This document shows, piece after piece, positions 8,641 to 15,836 of a DNA stretch of 64,000 bases (the first letter of the stretch is position 1; each line of letters begins with the position of its first letter). The position numbers were made by a program, and so were the translations under genes. The notes under the pieces were generated by a model, which was not told the origin of the DNA, did no database searches, and worked only from the letters and a program-made list of their open reading frames with translations. The stretch is from Flavobacterium lindanitolerans (GTDB lineage Bacteria; Bacteroidota; Bacteroidia; Flavobacteriales; Flavobacteriaceae), in NCBI RefSeq assembly GCF_002846575.1, contig NZ_PJND01000008.1:186001-250000 (forward strand). Reading direction: 5' to 3'.

Positions 8641-9519
8641 TCAGCCAATTTTTACTGATGTCATATTTAAGGAACCGCCCACCAGCTTGTCATTAAAGAA
8701 TACTGTATCTTCCTGATTGTCCTGTAAGGCAAGCGAATACAGCATTGGATAATAATGGTCTGGCGTTGGAATAGCCAGTTTTGATGCTTTGCTTAGGTTT
8801 TCGTAATCAATCAGGGCTTTGTGGTCCCTATTTTCGATTTTCTGTTTAAAAATATCGTTCATTTCTATGGCCCAATCAAAACCATATTCCGGTTCGCGTA
8901 ATTTTTTCCAGTCAATCATTCGGAGGTTGTGTACCATGTTTCCGCTTCCGATAATTAGTACGCCTTTTTTGCGAAGTAAGGCTATCTGTTTTGCCAGGTC
9001 GTAATGGTATTGGGCAGGTTTGCTGTAATCAATACTCAGCTGCAATACCGGAATGTCTGCGTCAGGATACATATGTCTCACGACAGTCCAGGTTCCGTGG
9101 TCGAGTCCCCAATCATGGTCAAGGCCAACATTAGTAGAATGAATCAGTTTGGCTGTTTCTGCCGCCAGTTCCGGACTACCTTTCGCGGGATACTGTACAT
9201 CAAACAAAGCCTGTGGAAAGCCTCCAAAATCATGAATTGTTTTTGGATTGTTCATGGCTGTAATGTGTGTACCACGTGTTAGCCAATGGGCTGAAATGAC
9301 CAGAACGGCTTTGGGTTTTGGGATTTCTTTTCCCATTTTTGCCCAATTTTGGGAGAATTCATTGTCTTCTATCCCATTCATTGGAGAACCGTGTCCTATG
9401 AATAGTACCGGATGTTTTATGTCTTCTTCGTTTAAGTCTTGTGTCCAATTATAAAAAGGCTGTAATGATGCCATAACTATTCCTCCTGTTATTGTTTGAA
9501 TAAAATGCGAACGTTTCAA
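8641..9519 (-). CDS. ygiD: 4,5-DOPA dioxygenase extradiol family protein (YgiD-like)
   Basis: A 292-residue class III extradiol dioxygenase (LigB fold). Metal-site regions expected for YgiD-type enzymes are visible: His43 in FIGHGSPMNGI, His78 in ISAHWLTRGTH, the LDHGTWTVVRHMYP segment, and GSGNMVHNLR. E. coli YgiD opens the ring of L-DOPA, but many homologues are annotated by similarity only, so the substrate here is unknown. The first 25 residues form a hydrophobic leader (MKRSHFIQTITGGIVMASLQ) that could be a signal or anchor, which is unusual for the family. A palindrome overlapping its probable promoter (9529-9547) suggests regulation. It is convergent with the hydroxylase gene. Confidence 0.85.
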   Translation of the reverse strand: MKRSHFIQTITGGIVMASLQPFYNWTQDLNEEDIKHPVLFIGHGSPMNGIEDNEFSQNWAKMGKEIPKPKAVLVISAHWLTRGTHITAMNNPKTIHDFGGFPQALFDVQYPAKGSPELAAETAKLIHSTNVGLDHDWGLDHGTWTVVRHMYPDADIPVLQLSIDYSKPAQYHYDLAKQIALLRKKGVLIIGSGNMVHNLRMIDWKKLREPEYGFDWAIEMNDIFKQKIENRDHKALIDYENLSKASKLAIPTPDHYYPMLYSLALQDNQEDTVFFNDKLVGGSLNMTSVKIG

Positions 9520-9528
9520 TTCTTTAAT

Positions 9529-9547
9529 ATTTGTATATACAAATGTA
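9529..9547 (-). promoter_or_regulatory. Perfect 16-bp palindrome overlapping -7 element of ygiD-like gene
   Basis: ATTTGTATATACAAAT (9529-9544) is a perfect inverted repeat starting 10 bp upstream of the dioxygenase ATG. On the minus strand TACATTTG (9540-9547) matches the Bacteroidota -7 consensus TAnnTTTG, so a bound regulator would block this promoter. No good -33 box was found at the ideal spacing. Confidence 0.5.
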
Positions 9548-9600
9548 CGAAATATTCTTTTACAAACTAAATAACCGTCAGGAAGTTAAAATCTAATCAA

Positions 9601-10007
9601 AGTCAGAACCTTTAAACATTAGCCCTTTTTTAGAACGCAGATAACGTGGAAAAGAAATTATCGCGGATTTGAGAAGATTAAAACCTTAGTACCTCAGAAA
9701 CTAGCGCCTTAGGACCTCTTTTAGAACGCGGGTTAACACGGATTTTAAGAAATTACCGCGGATTTGAGAAGATTAAAACCTTAGTACTTCAGAAACTTAG
9801 CGCCTTAGTACCTCTTTTAGAACGCGGATTAATGCGGATTAAGGAAATTACCGCGGATTTGTGAATCTTAAAAACCAGTACCTCAGAACCTTAGCACCTT
9901 AGTGCTTTTTTAGAACGCGGATTAATGCGGATTAGGAAAATTACCGCGGATTTGTGAACCTTAAAAACTTTGTCCCTCAAAACCTTAGCATCTTAGCATC
10001 TCAAAAA
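9601..10007. repeat. Four-copy degenerate tandem repeat, about 91-96 bp per unit
   Basis: Four successive units share the anchors TAGAACGC (starting at 9631, 9722, 9818 and 9911, spacing 91, 96 and 93), CGCGGATTTG (9662, 9757, 9842, 9945) and a CCTTAGTACCTCAGAA-like block. The copies differ by substitutions and small indels. The stretch has no credible ORF and fills most of the 518-bp gap between the dioxygenase and outer membrane protein genes. Short related blocks occur at 38112-38143 and, inverted, near 13253-13285. Dispersed repeats of this flavour are common between genes in Flavobacterium; their function is unknown. Confidence 0.85.
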
Positions 10008-10036
10008 AAGCTCCCTCGTAATCGAGAGAGCTTTTT
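10005..10036 (-). terminator. Intrinsic terminator after outer membrane protein gene
   Basis: A 14-bp stem (one mismatch) with a TAAT loop, arms AAAAAGCTCCCTCG and CGAGAGAGCTTTTT, immediately follows the stop of the minus-strand gene at 10038. A T-rich run follows in the direction of transcription. Confidence 0.88.
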
Positions 10037-10037
10037 A

Positions 10038-10619
10038 TTATTTTTTTCTTGAGCTTTTGAAAATATAGCCTATTCTTGCATGAAGGTCAAGCCAAACTTC
10101 ACCGGAATCATCAAAAGGATGTTTTTTATTAAAAATAAAATTATATCCTAAACCCGCACCAAGTTCATAGGTAAAATCACTTTTTCCTATATTTCTTTTC
10201 ATTGCCCATTTTGGAACAACAGCTACCTGATGATTCAAATAAGCATTTTCAACTCCCGTAATGACAAACCAATCCGGATGGTAGCTCACTGTAAGAGCAA
10301 TAAAATTTGCTGCGTTGTTATGGATATTTTTTCCCTTAGCGCCTCTTTTTTCAAGATTGTAGTACCAACGAGGCTCAAAAGTAATTACGGGTACAAGGGC
10401 ATCAAAATCGACACTCCCCTCATTATCATTATTTTTCTGTGTAAAAACATCGAGTCCTATCTCAGTCTTTAGCGTAACCTTTTCAGAAAGCCTGCTTTCA
10501 TTATTCAACCAAAATCCAAAGAAACCGGTTTGGAATGAGAATGTTGATTTTTCGACTGAATAATCCTGAGCAAAAATGGTGTGGGCAGAGAGAAGAAACA
10601 GAATGTAAATTTTTTTCAT
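10038..10619 (-). CDS. Putative outer membrane beta-barrel protein
   Basis: A 193-residue protein with a clear signal peptide (MKKIYILFLLSAHTIFA-QDYS). The mature protein has alternating polar/hydrophobic strands typical of a small outer membrane barrel: FSFQTGFFGFWLNNESRLSE, PRWYYNLEKRG, FIALTVSYHPDW, YELGAGLGYNFIF and LHARIGYIFKSS at the C-terminus. The last strand lacks a classical terminal Phe because of an RKK tail. A PRWYYN motif occurs in many Bacteroidota outer membrane hypotheticals. It is probably monocistronic, with a terminator immediately downstream and a TACTTTTG -7 element (minus strand, 10644-10651) upstream. Family function is unknown. Confidence 0.72.
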   Translation of the reverse strand: MKKIYILFLLSAHTIFAQDYSVEKSTFSFQTGFFGFWLNNESRLSEKVTLKTEIGLDVFTQKNNDNEGSVDFDALVPVITFEPRWYYNLEKRGAKGKNIHNNAANFIALTVSYHPDWFVITGVENAYLNHQVAVVPKWAMKRNIGKSDFTYELGAGLGYNFIFNKKHPFDDSGEVWLDLHARIGYIFKSSRKK

Positions 10620-10643
10620 TTTGGATTTGATTTATTTAGCCGG

Positions 10644-10651
10644 CAAAAGTA
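10644..10651 (-). promoter_or_regulatory. -7 element upstream of outer membrane protein gene
   Basis: The minus strand reads TACTTTTG, matching TAnnTTTG, 25 bp upstream of the ATG at 10619. No convincing -33 box was identified. Confidence 0.4.
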
Positions 10652-10678
10652 GTAAAAACTTTACTTTTACATTTTAAA

Positions 10679-11512
10679 TTATTTTACCAAATAAATCCCG
10701 TCTTCTTTTATTTCAATCAGTTTTTGCTTATACAGCACACCTATTGCTTTTTTAAATGTCTTTTTACTCATTTTCAACACCGTTTTGATGTCTTCCGGGT
10801 GGCTGTTGTCGTTCAGACGAAGGAAACCACGGCTGGCACGAAGCTCATCCATGATTTTCTCAGCATTAGGCTCAACGGCATCAAAACCCTGTTTCTGTAA
10901 AGCCACATCAATTTTATTACCCGGACGAATGGCCTTGATATAACCGCGTAAACGGTCGCCGGTCCTGATTCGGTCATCATATACTTCATCCTTATAGATT
11001 AAACCTTTGTGCTGTTCGTTGATGATAACATTGATACCCAAATCCGTAATATGAGAAACAATCAGGTCGACTTCTTCTCCTACTTCAACCGTAAGCTCTT
11101 CATTATTTAAGAACTGATTGGTTTTGCTGGAAGCAACCAATCGGTTTGTTTTTTCGTCCATGTAGAGGAAAACCAGATAACGCTTTCCTTTTTCCATTGG
11201 GCGGGCCTGTTCCTTAAACGGAACAAGTATGTCTTTTTCCAATCCCCAATCCATAAAAGCGCCTATACGGTTGGTATAGTTTACTCTCAAAAGCGCAAAT
11301 TCATTAAGCTGGATATAAGGTCTTAAAGTTGTGGCTACGGGTCTTTCTTCGTGGTCAAGATATACGAAAACTTCTATTTCTTCTCCTATTTCAAATACTT
11401 TCGGGACATATTTATTGGGTAGCAAGACATCCTCTTTCCCATCGGTTAAAAATAATCCGACTTGCGTGTCCCTATCAATTGTCAGCGTATTGTATTTTCC
11501 TATTTCAATCAT
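10679..11512 (-). CDS. cvfB: S1 RNA-binding domain protein, CvfB family
   Basis: A 277-residue protein with the CvfB/YitL layout: three S1-like OB domains followed by a winged helix. The first OB domain begins at GKYNTLTIDRDTQVGLFL, the second near residue 75 (LLRVNYTNRIGAFMDWGLEKDILVPF) and the third near 145-215 (EVDLIVSHITDLGINVII...IDVALQKQGF). The winged helix is near 225-277 (VLKMSKKTFKKAIGVLYKQK). CvfB proteins bind RNA; in Staphylococcus CvfB affects virulence gene expression, while in Bacteroidota the role is unstudied. It lies 76 bp downstream of menD on the same strand, with its own TACCTTTG promoter element at 11549-11556. Confidence 0.9.
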   Translation of the reverse strand: MIEIGKYNTLTIDRDTQVGLFLTDGKEDVLLPNKYVPKVFEIGEEIEVFVYLDHEERPVATTLRPYIQLNEFALLRVNYTNRIGAFMDWGLEKDILVPFKEQARPMEKGKRYLVFLYMDEKTNRLVASSKTNQFLNNEELTVEVGEEVDLIVSHITDLGINVIINEQHKGLIYKDEVYDDRIRTGDRLRGYIKAIRPGNKIDVALQKQGFDAVEPNAEKIMDELRASRGFLRLNDNSHPEDIKTVLKMSKKTFKKAIGVLYKQKLIEIKEDGIYLVK

Positions 11513-11548
11513 TTCTTTTCAGTTGCAAAGTTTCTAAGTTGCAGAGGA

Positions 11549-11556
11549 CAAAGGTA
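11549..11556 (-). promoter_or_regulatory. -7 element upstream of cvfB
   Basis: The minus strand reads TACCTTTG, 37 bp upstream of the cvfB start. It lies in a repeat-like stretch (GCAAAGTTTCTAAGTTGCAG) resembling other dispersed blocks in this window. Confidence 0.45.
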
Positions 11557-11588
11557 CAATCTTTATTATAAAACCTGTTTGTCCTTTT

Positions 11589-13241
11589 TTAAACCAGTTC
11601 TTTAAAATACTGCAGCAATATTTTGTCGTTTTCCAAAGTAGGCGTAAAAATTTCCAATATTACCGTTTTTTTACTGGCATAAAATGCTTTAAGCCCATCT
11701 TCCAGAGCAGTTTCATTACTGGCAGAGAAATAATCAAAATGATACATTTTTGCCAATTGTTCTCCTGTCAGACAATGTGAAGTTTCAAAATAAGTATTAA
11801 AGACAGGTGTTTCCTGATGTCCGGGAAGAATCCTGAAAATACCGCCTCCTCCATTGTTGAGCAGGATAATTTTGAAATTCTTTGGGATATAATTATTCCA
11901 CAAGGCATTACTGTCATAGAAAAAGCTGACATCACCAGTAATCAATATGGTTTCTTTTCCGCTGGCCAGTGCTGCGCCAACTGCTGTTGAGGTACTGCCA
12001 TCTATACCACTTGTGCCGCGATTACAGAAAACGGCAATACTTGGGTCAATATCAATTAATTGGGCATAACGGATGGCAGAACTGTTACTGATTTGCAACT
12101 GACTGTTTTTGGGCAGGCCAGGTATTATCTTATCAAAAACCGTAAAATCCGAAAATGGTATTTTGGAAACATACAAATCGTGTTTTTCTTTTCTGGCTGC
12201 TTTTAGCTCTTGTGCCTTCTTATTGTAATCTGACACAATAACAGTTTCCGATAAAAATTGCTTCAGGAAATCATTAGGTTCAGCAATAAAATGCTTGGTT
12301 AATGCACCAAATGTATCATAAGCCCGTAAAGTATCGATATGCCAGTGTGCTTTTGGTCTGTATTTCCTTAAAAAAGCCTTGATTCTTTTTGACACCACCA
12401 TTCCACCAAAAGTCAGGAGAATTTCCGGCTGGAAATCTTTAAAATCCTCATCGGTAAAAGGTGTGATTATGGTATCAATATTGTTTATAAAATTAGGATG
12501 GTGCAGATTGGATGTCGTTTCTGTCATGACTACTACCGAAGAATCCTGTGCCAGATGATTAATAACCGCTTCATCAATTGTGTCCGGGTCGTTGACTCCT
12601 ACCAAAACCAATTTCTTTTTGGCCGTATTCCATTGTGAAATATACGGTGTTAAATCTTCATCAGAGTTTGGATTTTCAAAGGTAGTTTCAGAAATAACAG
12701 GAGTGACTTCCGGTTTAGAAACGGTTTCGTACAAAGGCTCTTCAAACGGAGCATTAATATGAACAGGGCCTTTCTTAACCAAAGCCAGAGTTATTGCATC
12801 GGCAATTTTGAGGTCGTTTTCCTGAGAAGCTTCTTCCGTCAGATTAGCACTGTAGATAATATGGTTGGCATAAACATTCTGTTGCCGGATAGTCTGTCCG
12901 TCCCCAATATCAATCTTGCTCAACGGCCTGTCTGCTGAAATTACAACCAAAGGAATCTGGCTGTAAAAAGCCTCTGCAATAGCCGGATAATAATTGAGTA
13001 AGGCTGAGCCTGATGTACAGACAAGCGCGACTGCTTTTTTGGTCTGCTGTGCCATTCCCAAGGCAAAAAAAGCGGCACATCTTTCATCGGCTATACTATA
13101 GCATTTAAAGTCTGGATTGCTGGCAAAACCAATAGTTAACGGGGCATTTCGTGAACCTGGAGAGATTACGATATCGGTGAGTCCTTTAGTCCTGCAAATC
13201 TCAATTATGCTTTGTGCTAAAGGTATTTTAGGATAAATCAT
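11589..13241 (-). CDS. menD: 2-succinyl-5-enolpyruvyl-6-hydroxy-3-cyclohexene-1-carboxylate synthase MenD
   Basis: A 550-residue thiamin-diphosphate enzyme that condenses isochorismate with 2-oxoglutarate, the first committed step of the classical menaquinone pathway. The N-terminal family signature VISPGSRNAPLTIGF is at about residues 24-38. The central domain has LVGVNDPDTIDEA, and the C-terminal ThDP/Mg site has GDVSFFYDSNALWNNY near residue 430. Length is normal for MenD. It lies 76 bp upstream of cvfB and is divergent from an acetyltransferase gene. Two overlapping TATCTTTG elements lie just upstream. With menA and menB this gives three menaquinone genes in the first 13 kb; menF, menC and menE are not in the window. 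Confidence 0.96.
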   Translation of the reverse strand: MIYPKIPLAQSIIEICRTKGLTDIVISPGSRNAPLTIGFASNPDFKCYSIADERCAAFFALGMAQQTKKAVALVCTSGSALLNYYPAIAEAFYSQIPLVVISADRPLSKIDIGDGQTIRQQNVYANHIIYSANLTEEASQENDLKIADAITLALVKKGPVHINAPFEEPLYETVSKPEVTPVISETTFENPNSDEDLTPYISQWNTAKKKLVLVGVNDPDTIDEAVINHLAQDSSVVVMTETTSNLHHPNFINNIDTIITPFTDEDFKDFQPEILLTFGGMVVSKRIKAFLRKYRPKAHWHIDTLRAYDTFGALTKHFIAEPNDFLKQFLSETVIVSDYNKKAQELKAARKEKHDLYVSKIPFSDFTVFDKIIPGLPKNSQLQISNSSAIRYAQLIDIDPSIAVFCNRGTSGIDGSTSTAVGAALASGKETILITGDVSFFYDSNALWNNYIPKNFKIILLNNGGGGIFRILPGHQETPVFNTYFETSHCLTGEQLAKMYHFDYFSASNETALEDGLKAFYASKKTVILEIFTPTLENDKILLQYFKELV

Positions 13242-13252
13242 TCTTTATAGTA

Positions 13253-13285
13253 TCAAAGCCTCAAAGATACAAAGATACTAAGGCT
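13253..13285 (-). promoter_or_regulatory. Repeat-like block carrying two TATCTTTG elements upstream of menD
   Basis: CAAAGATA occurs twice in direct succession (13262-13269, 13270-13277), giving two minus-strand TATCTTTG -7 elements 21-36 bp upstream of the menD ATG. The block reads on the minus strand like the CCTTAGTA...repeat family seen at 9.6-10.0 kb. No clear -33 box was found. Confidence 0.45.
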
Positions 13286-13311
13286 TTCGGCTCATTCTTA
13301 ACAAGTTTTTC

Positions 13312-13319
13312 TATCTTTG
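13312..13319 (+). promoter_or_regulatory. -7 promoter element of acetyltransferase gene
   Basis: TATCTTTG matches the Bacteroidota -7 consensus TAnnTTTG. The expected transcript start is about 17 nt before the ATG at 13339. The -33 region (TTTC near 13285) is degenerate. Confidence 0.5.
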
Positions 13320-13338
13320 GAAGTGAAAATATTATGAC

Positions 13339-13839
13339 ATGGAAATCCATATCCGAACTGCCAGAATTGAAGATACAGAAGCTATTTTAGAAATTGTGAA
13401 TGATGCCATATTAAACACTACGGCCATTTATGATTATGATGTCAGGACCTTAAATGAACAATTGAATTGGTTTAGGGAAAAAGAACAGCAAAATTTTCCC
13501 GTTATTGTTGCAACGGATGAAAATGACAAAATATTGGGATTTGGAACCTATGGCAGTTTCCGTTTAAAAGCAGGCTATAAATTTACGGTAGAACATTCTG
13601 TGTATGTCAGGGAAGGTTTTTCAGGAAAAGGAATTGGAAAACTAATTTTATCCGAATTAATTGAAGTTGCTAAAAAACAGAAACTTCATACCATAATCGG
13701 GCTTATTGATACTGATAATGCCGGAAGTATTGCCTTTCATGAAAAATTCGGCTTTGAAAAAGCAGGTGTTCTCAAAGAAGCCGGCTATAAATTTGAAAAA
13801 TGGCTGGATGTTCAGCTCATGCAATTGCTTCTGAAATAA
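13339..13839 (+). CDS. GNAT N-acetyltransferase, phosphinothricin/methionine-sulfone acetyltransferase type
   Basis: A 166-residue single-domain GNAT protein. It starts with the typical IRTARIEDTEAILEIVNDAI helix, carries VEHSVYVREGFSGKGIGKLIL (residues 91-111) as the acetyl-CoA-binding motif A (GKGIG), and ends with TIIGLIDTDNAGSIAFHEKFGF and a KWLDVQLMQ strand. These stretches match the MnaT (YncA)/Pat group that acetylates methionine sulfone, methionine sulfoximine or phosphinothricin. The natural substrate is probably an oxidised or modified amino acid; that assignment is by family only. It is monocistronic, between a -7 element and a terminator starting 1 nt after its stop. Confidence 0.85.
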   Translation: MEIHIRTARIEDTEAILEIVNDAILNTTAIYDYDVRTLNEQLNWFREKEQQNFPVIVATDENDKILGFGTYGSFRLKAGYKFTVEHSVYVREGFSGKGIGKLILSELIEVAKKQKLHTIIGLIDTDNAGSIAFHEKFGFEKAGVLKEAGYKFEKWLDVQLMQLLLK

Positions 13840-13876
13840 GAAAGGCTTTCAAAACCTGAAATTCTGAAAGCCTTTC
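13840..13876. terminator. Bidirectional terminator between acetyltransferase and glutathione peroxidase genes
   Basis: A GAAAGGCTTTCA / TGAAAGCCTTTC stem with a 13-nt loop lies between two convergent genes. A-rich and T-rich flanks let it work in both directions. Confidence 0.8.
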
Positions 13877-13896
13877 TTTATTTGTTCAAAAAGGTT

Positions 13897-14487
13897 TTAA
13901 GCCTTAATCCAATTTACAATTTCAGGGTCGGTTGGCAGTGTTTTAGGCGATATTACTTTTACCAATTCTCCTTTTTCGTTAATCAGGTATTTTTGGAAAT
14001 TCCATTCTACTTCTGAATCCTGCAAGCCATTTTTAGATTTCTGGGTCAGAAATTTATAAACCGCATCCATATCATCTCCTTTGACTGAAATTTTAGACAT
14101 CATCGGGAAAGTCACACCATAATTTCTTTCACAAAAAGCCCCTATTTCTTCATTCGTTCCCGGTTCCTGTGAGGCGAAATTATTAGCCGGAAAACCAACA
14201 ATAACAAACCCTTTGTCTTTGTATTGGTCGTAAATTGCCTGCAAGTCTTTGTATTGCGGTGTTAATCCACATTTTGAAGCTGTATTGACAATTAAGACCT
14301 TCTTCCCTTTCAAAGAAGCAAAATCAAAATCATTTCCTTCCAAATCCTTTACCTTAAACTGGTAGATTGTTTCTTTACTCATTGTTTTATTTTTTGGTGT
14401 TGCCGTTTTTGTGTTTTTTTCCTGTGCCTGGTTCTGCTGACATGCCAGACAACCCAATAACGCAAAGGCGAAGGCTAATTTTTTCAT
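13897..14487 (-). CDS. Glutathione peroxidase family lipoprotein
   Basis: A 196-residue protein with a lipoprotein signal (MKKLAFAFALLGCLAC, lipid cysteine at 13 or 16), so it is probably anchored in a periplasm-facing membrane. The mature part from about residue 40 is a GPx domain: NTASKCGLTPQY with peroxidatic Cys73 (Cys, not Sec), Gln107 in ASQEPG, and a C-terminal EWNFQKYL with the tetrad Trp. The usual FPCNQF motif reads FPANNF, so the cysteine that often resolves the disulfide in thioredoxin-dependent GPx is missing here. It reduces peroxides. The reductant is uncertain given that substitution. It is convergent with the acetyltransferase gene. Confidence 0.9.
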   Translation of the reverse strand: MKKLAFAFALLGCLACQQNQAQEKNTKTATPKNKTMSKETIYQFKVKDLEGNDFDFASLKGKKVLIVNTASKCGLTPQYKDLQAIYDQYKDKGFVIVGFPANNFASQEPGTNEEIGAFCERNYGVTFPMMSKISVKGDDMDAVYKFLTQKSKNGLQDSEVEWNFQKYLINEKGELVKVISPKTLPTDPEIVNWIKA

Positions 14488-14653
14488 CGTTTTTATTTTT
14501 TATAAAATTAGAAAATTCAAAAACTGTTTTCGTTTAAACTTTTGTTAAATAAAAATGAGTGTCGAAAAGTCTATATGCAAAAAATAGGTTTTTCAAGGAT
14601 TCGAAATTGAATCCTTTTTATTTTTTCTTTCCTATCAATAATTTAGGCATGAT

Positions 14654-14833
14654 TTACTTTTTCTTTACTACGAAATATACCACATATCCAATAAATAGTA
14701 CAAATTGAACAGTAAATACAATGTAAAGATTACCAGCTAAATTTTGATATCCATTTATAAATAACATGGTTGTACTAGTTAAGAATATAAATTGAACTAT
14801 ACCCCAAATCAAGATTACCTTCATGTTTTTCAT
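14654..14833 (-). CDS. 59-residue two-helix membrane protein
   Basis: A short frame on the minus strand begins ATG at 14831-14833 and ends TAA at 14654-14656. The peptide is MKNMKVILIWGIVQFIFLTS at the start and ends VVYFVVKKK. It has two hydrophobic helices (about residues 5-25 and 35-55) and basic ends, so it is a small inner-membrane protein. The ATG follows directly after the stop of the cysteine-rich lipoprotein gene (TAA then ATG with no spacer), which argues for translational coupling and a shared function. I recognise no family. The region is more AT-rich than neighbouring core genes. Confidence 0.6.
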   Translation of the reverse strand: MKNMKVILIWGIVQFIFLTSTTMLFINGYQNLAGNLYIVFTVQFVLFIGYVVYFVVKKK

Positions 14834-15535
14834 TTATAATTGTGCTACAGAACAAGCAGCTATTAAACCTAGTGTCCATGCAGGACCTGTAAGTGATCTT
14901 GCAATATCACATCGATTGTCTTGTGTACAGACATCATTTCCGCAAGCATAACATTTGGAAAATTTATATTTTGCACAATTTTCCATCCTATCGAACTTAT
15001 GATTACACGATGATTCTTCACCATGACAATCGCACTTACTATAAGGAATACCTACAAATGTATTCTGCAAATCAGAAACTAACCCAGAGTCAATATAATT
15101 TTTACCCTGTGATTTTAAATCTGCCGTAAAAATCTTTATACCCTTTTTATTAGTAACAGTTAATGTATTTTTTTCTTCTTTATAGAATAAGAGATACGAT
15201 TTATCTATAAGCGTAATAACCGCAGTTTTTTGGGTTACATCTTTAATATTTGTAAATTCATAAACTCTTACATGGGTAAAATTATAAGTTGTGACAGTGG
15301 CGGTTAAAAAGGAAAGCTCTTTTTCATAATCTTTAATCTCATTATATACAATAGTATAGTTTTTGTCTTTATCATTGAAAGGGTCAACAGTCATTTCCAT
15401 TTCATCTTTTGACATTTTACGTTGGTAATTTTCTGAAGCAGTTGTAGGGTTTTCAGAAATAGTTTGTGGATCCTCGTGGCATGATGTTAATCCTAAGAAA
15501 ATAATTAATAGAATTGCGGCGCTAATTTTTTTCAT
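14834..15535 (-). CDS. Lipoprotein with cysteine-rich C-terminal domain, unknown function
   Basis: A 233-residue protein with a lipoprotein signal (LGLTSC, lipid Cys19). Residues 40-160 look beta-rich and charged without a recognised domain. From about residue 168 a compact region carries eight cysteines (CDCHGEESSC, MENC, SKCYACGNDVC, NRC), followed by a hydrophobic tail SLTGPAWTLGLIAACSVAQL with a ninth. The even cluster suggests disulfides or a metal site, and the tail could be a membrane-inserting or processed segment. It is directly followed by a 59-residue membrane protein with no spacer. No family is recognised. A bacteriocin-like or signalling role is possible but is only a guess from architecture. 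Confidence 0.7.
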   Translation of the reverse strand: MKKISAAILLIIFLGLTSCHEDPQTISENPTTASENYQRKMSKDEMEMTVDPFNDKDKNYTIVYNEIKDYEKELSFLTATVTTYNFTHVRVYEFTNIKDVTQKTAVITLIDKSYLLFYKEEKNTLTVTNKKGIKIFTADLKSQGKNYIDSGLVSDLQNTFVGIPYSKCDCHGEESSCNHKFDRMENCAKYKFSKCYACGNDVCTQDNRCDIARSLTGPAWTLGLIAACSVAQL

Positions 15536-15836
15536 GGCTTATATGTTTTAGATTAAAAAAATAAATATAACTTTTTTTATAAAATAAACATATCTCTCTT
15601 TCGTGATTTTATATTCAACAAAAGATAGCTATCGATAATCTAACACCAAATTAAAGAATAGTGATTTGCCGAGAAATTTCAGTTATGAGTTTTTATTTTA
15701 GCCCAAACAAAATGGATTAGAGCAATTTGAAGAATCCATACAAAATGAAAGAAGAGGAAAAACTCATTTCCTACAACTTTTTCTTTAAAATCTTATGGTG
15801 CTGAAGCTTGAATTGTTGAGTATAGGTTATAGATAA
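15536..15836. other. AT-rich intergenic region with no recognised gene
   Basis: About 300 bp between the cysteine-rich lipoprotein and the YwqK-type gene. Only very short frames are present (the longest plus-strand ATG frame here is about 19 codons). No promoter with both boxes, hairpin terminator or repeat is convincing. Confidence 0.6.

Noticed and set aside
9601..10007. CRISPR array
   Set aside because: Units are 91-96 bp and degenerate throughout, without the short identical repeats and unique spacers of CRISPR; no cas genes are present.
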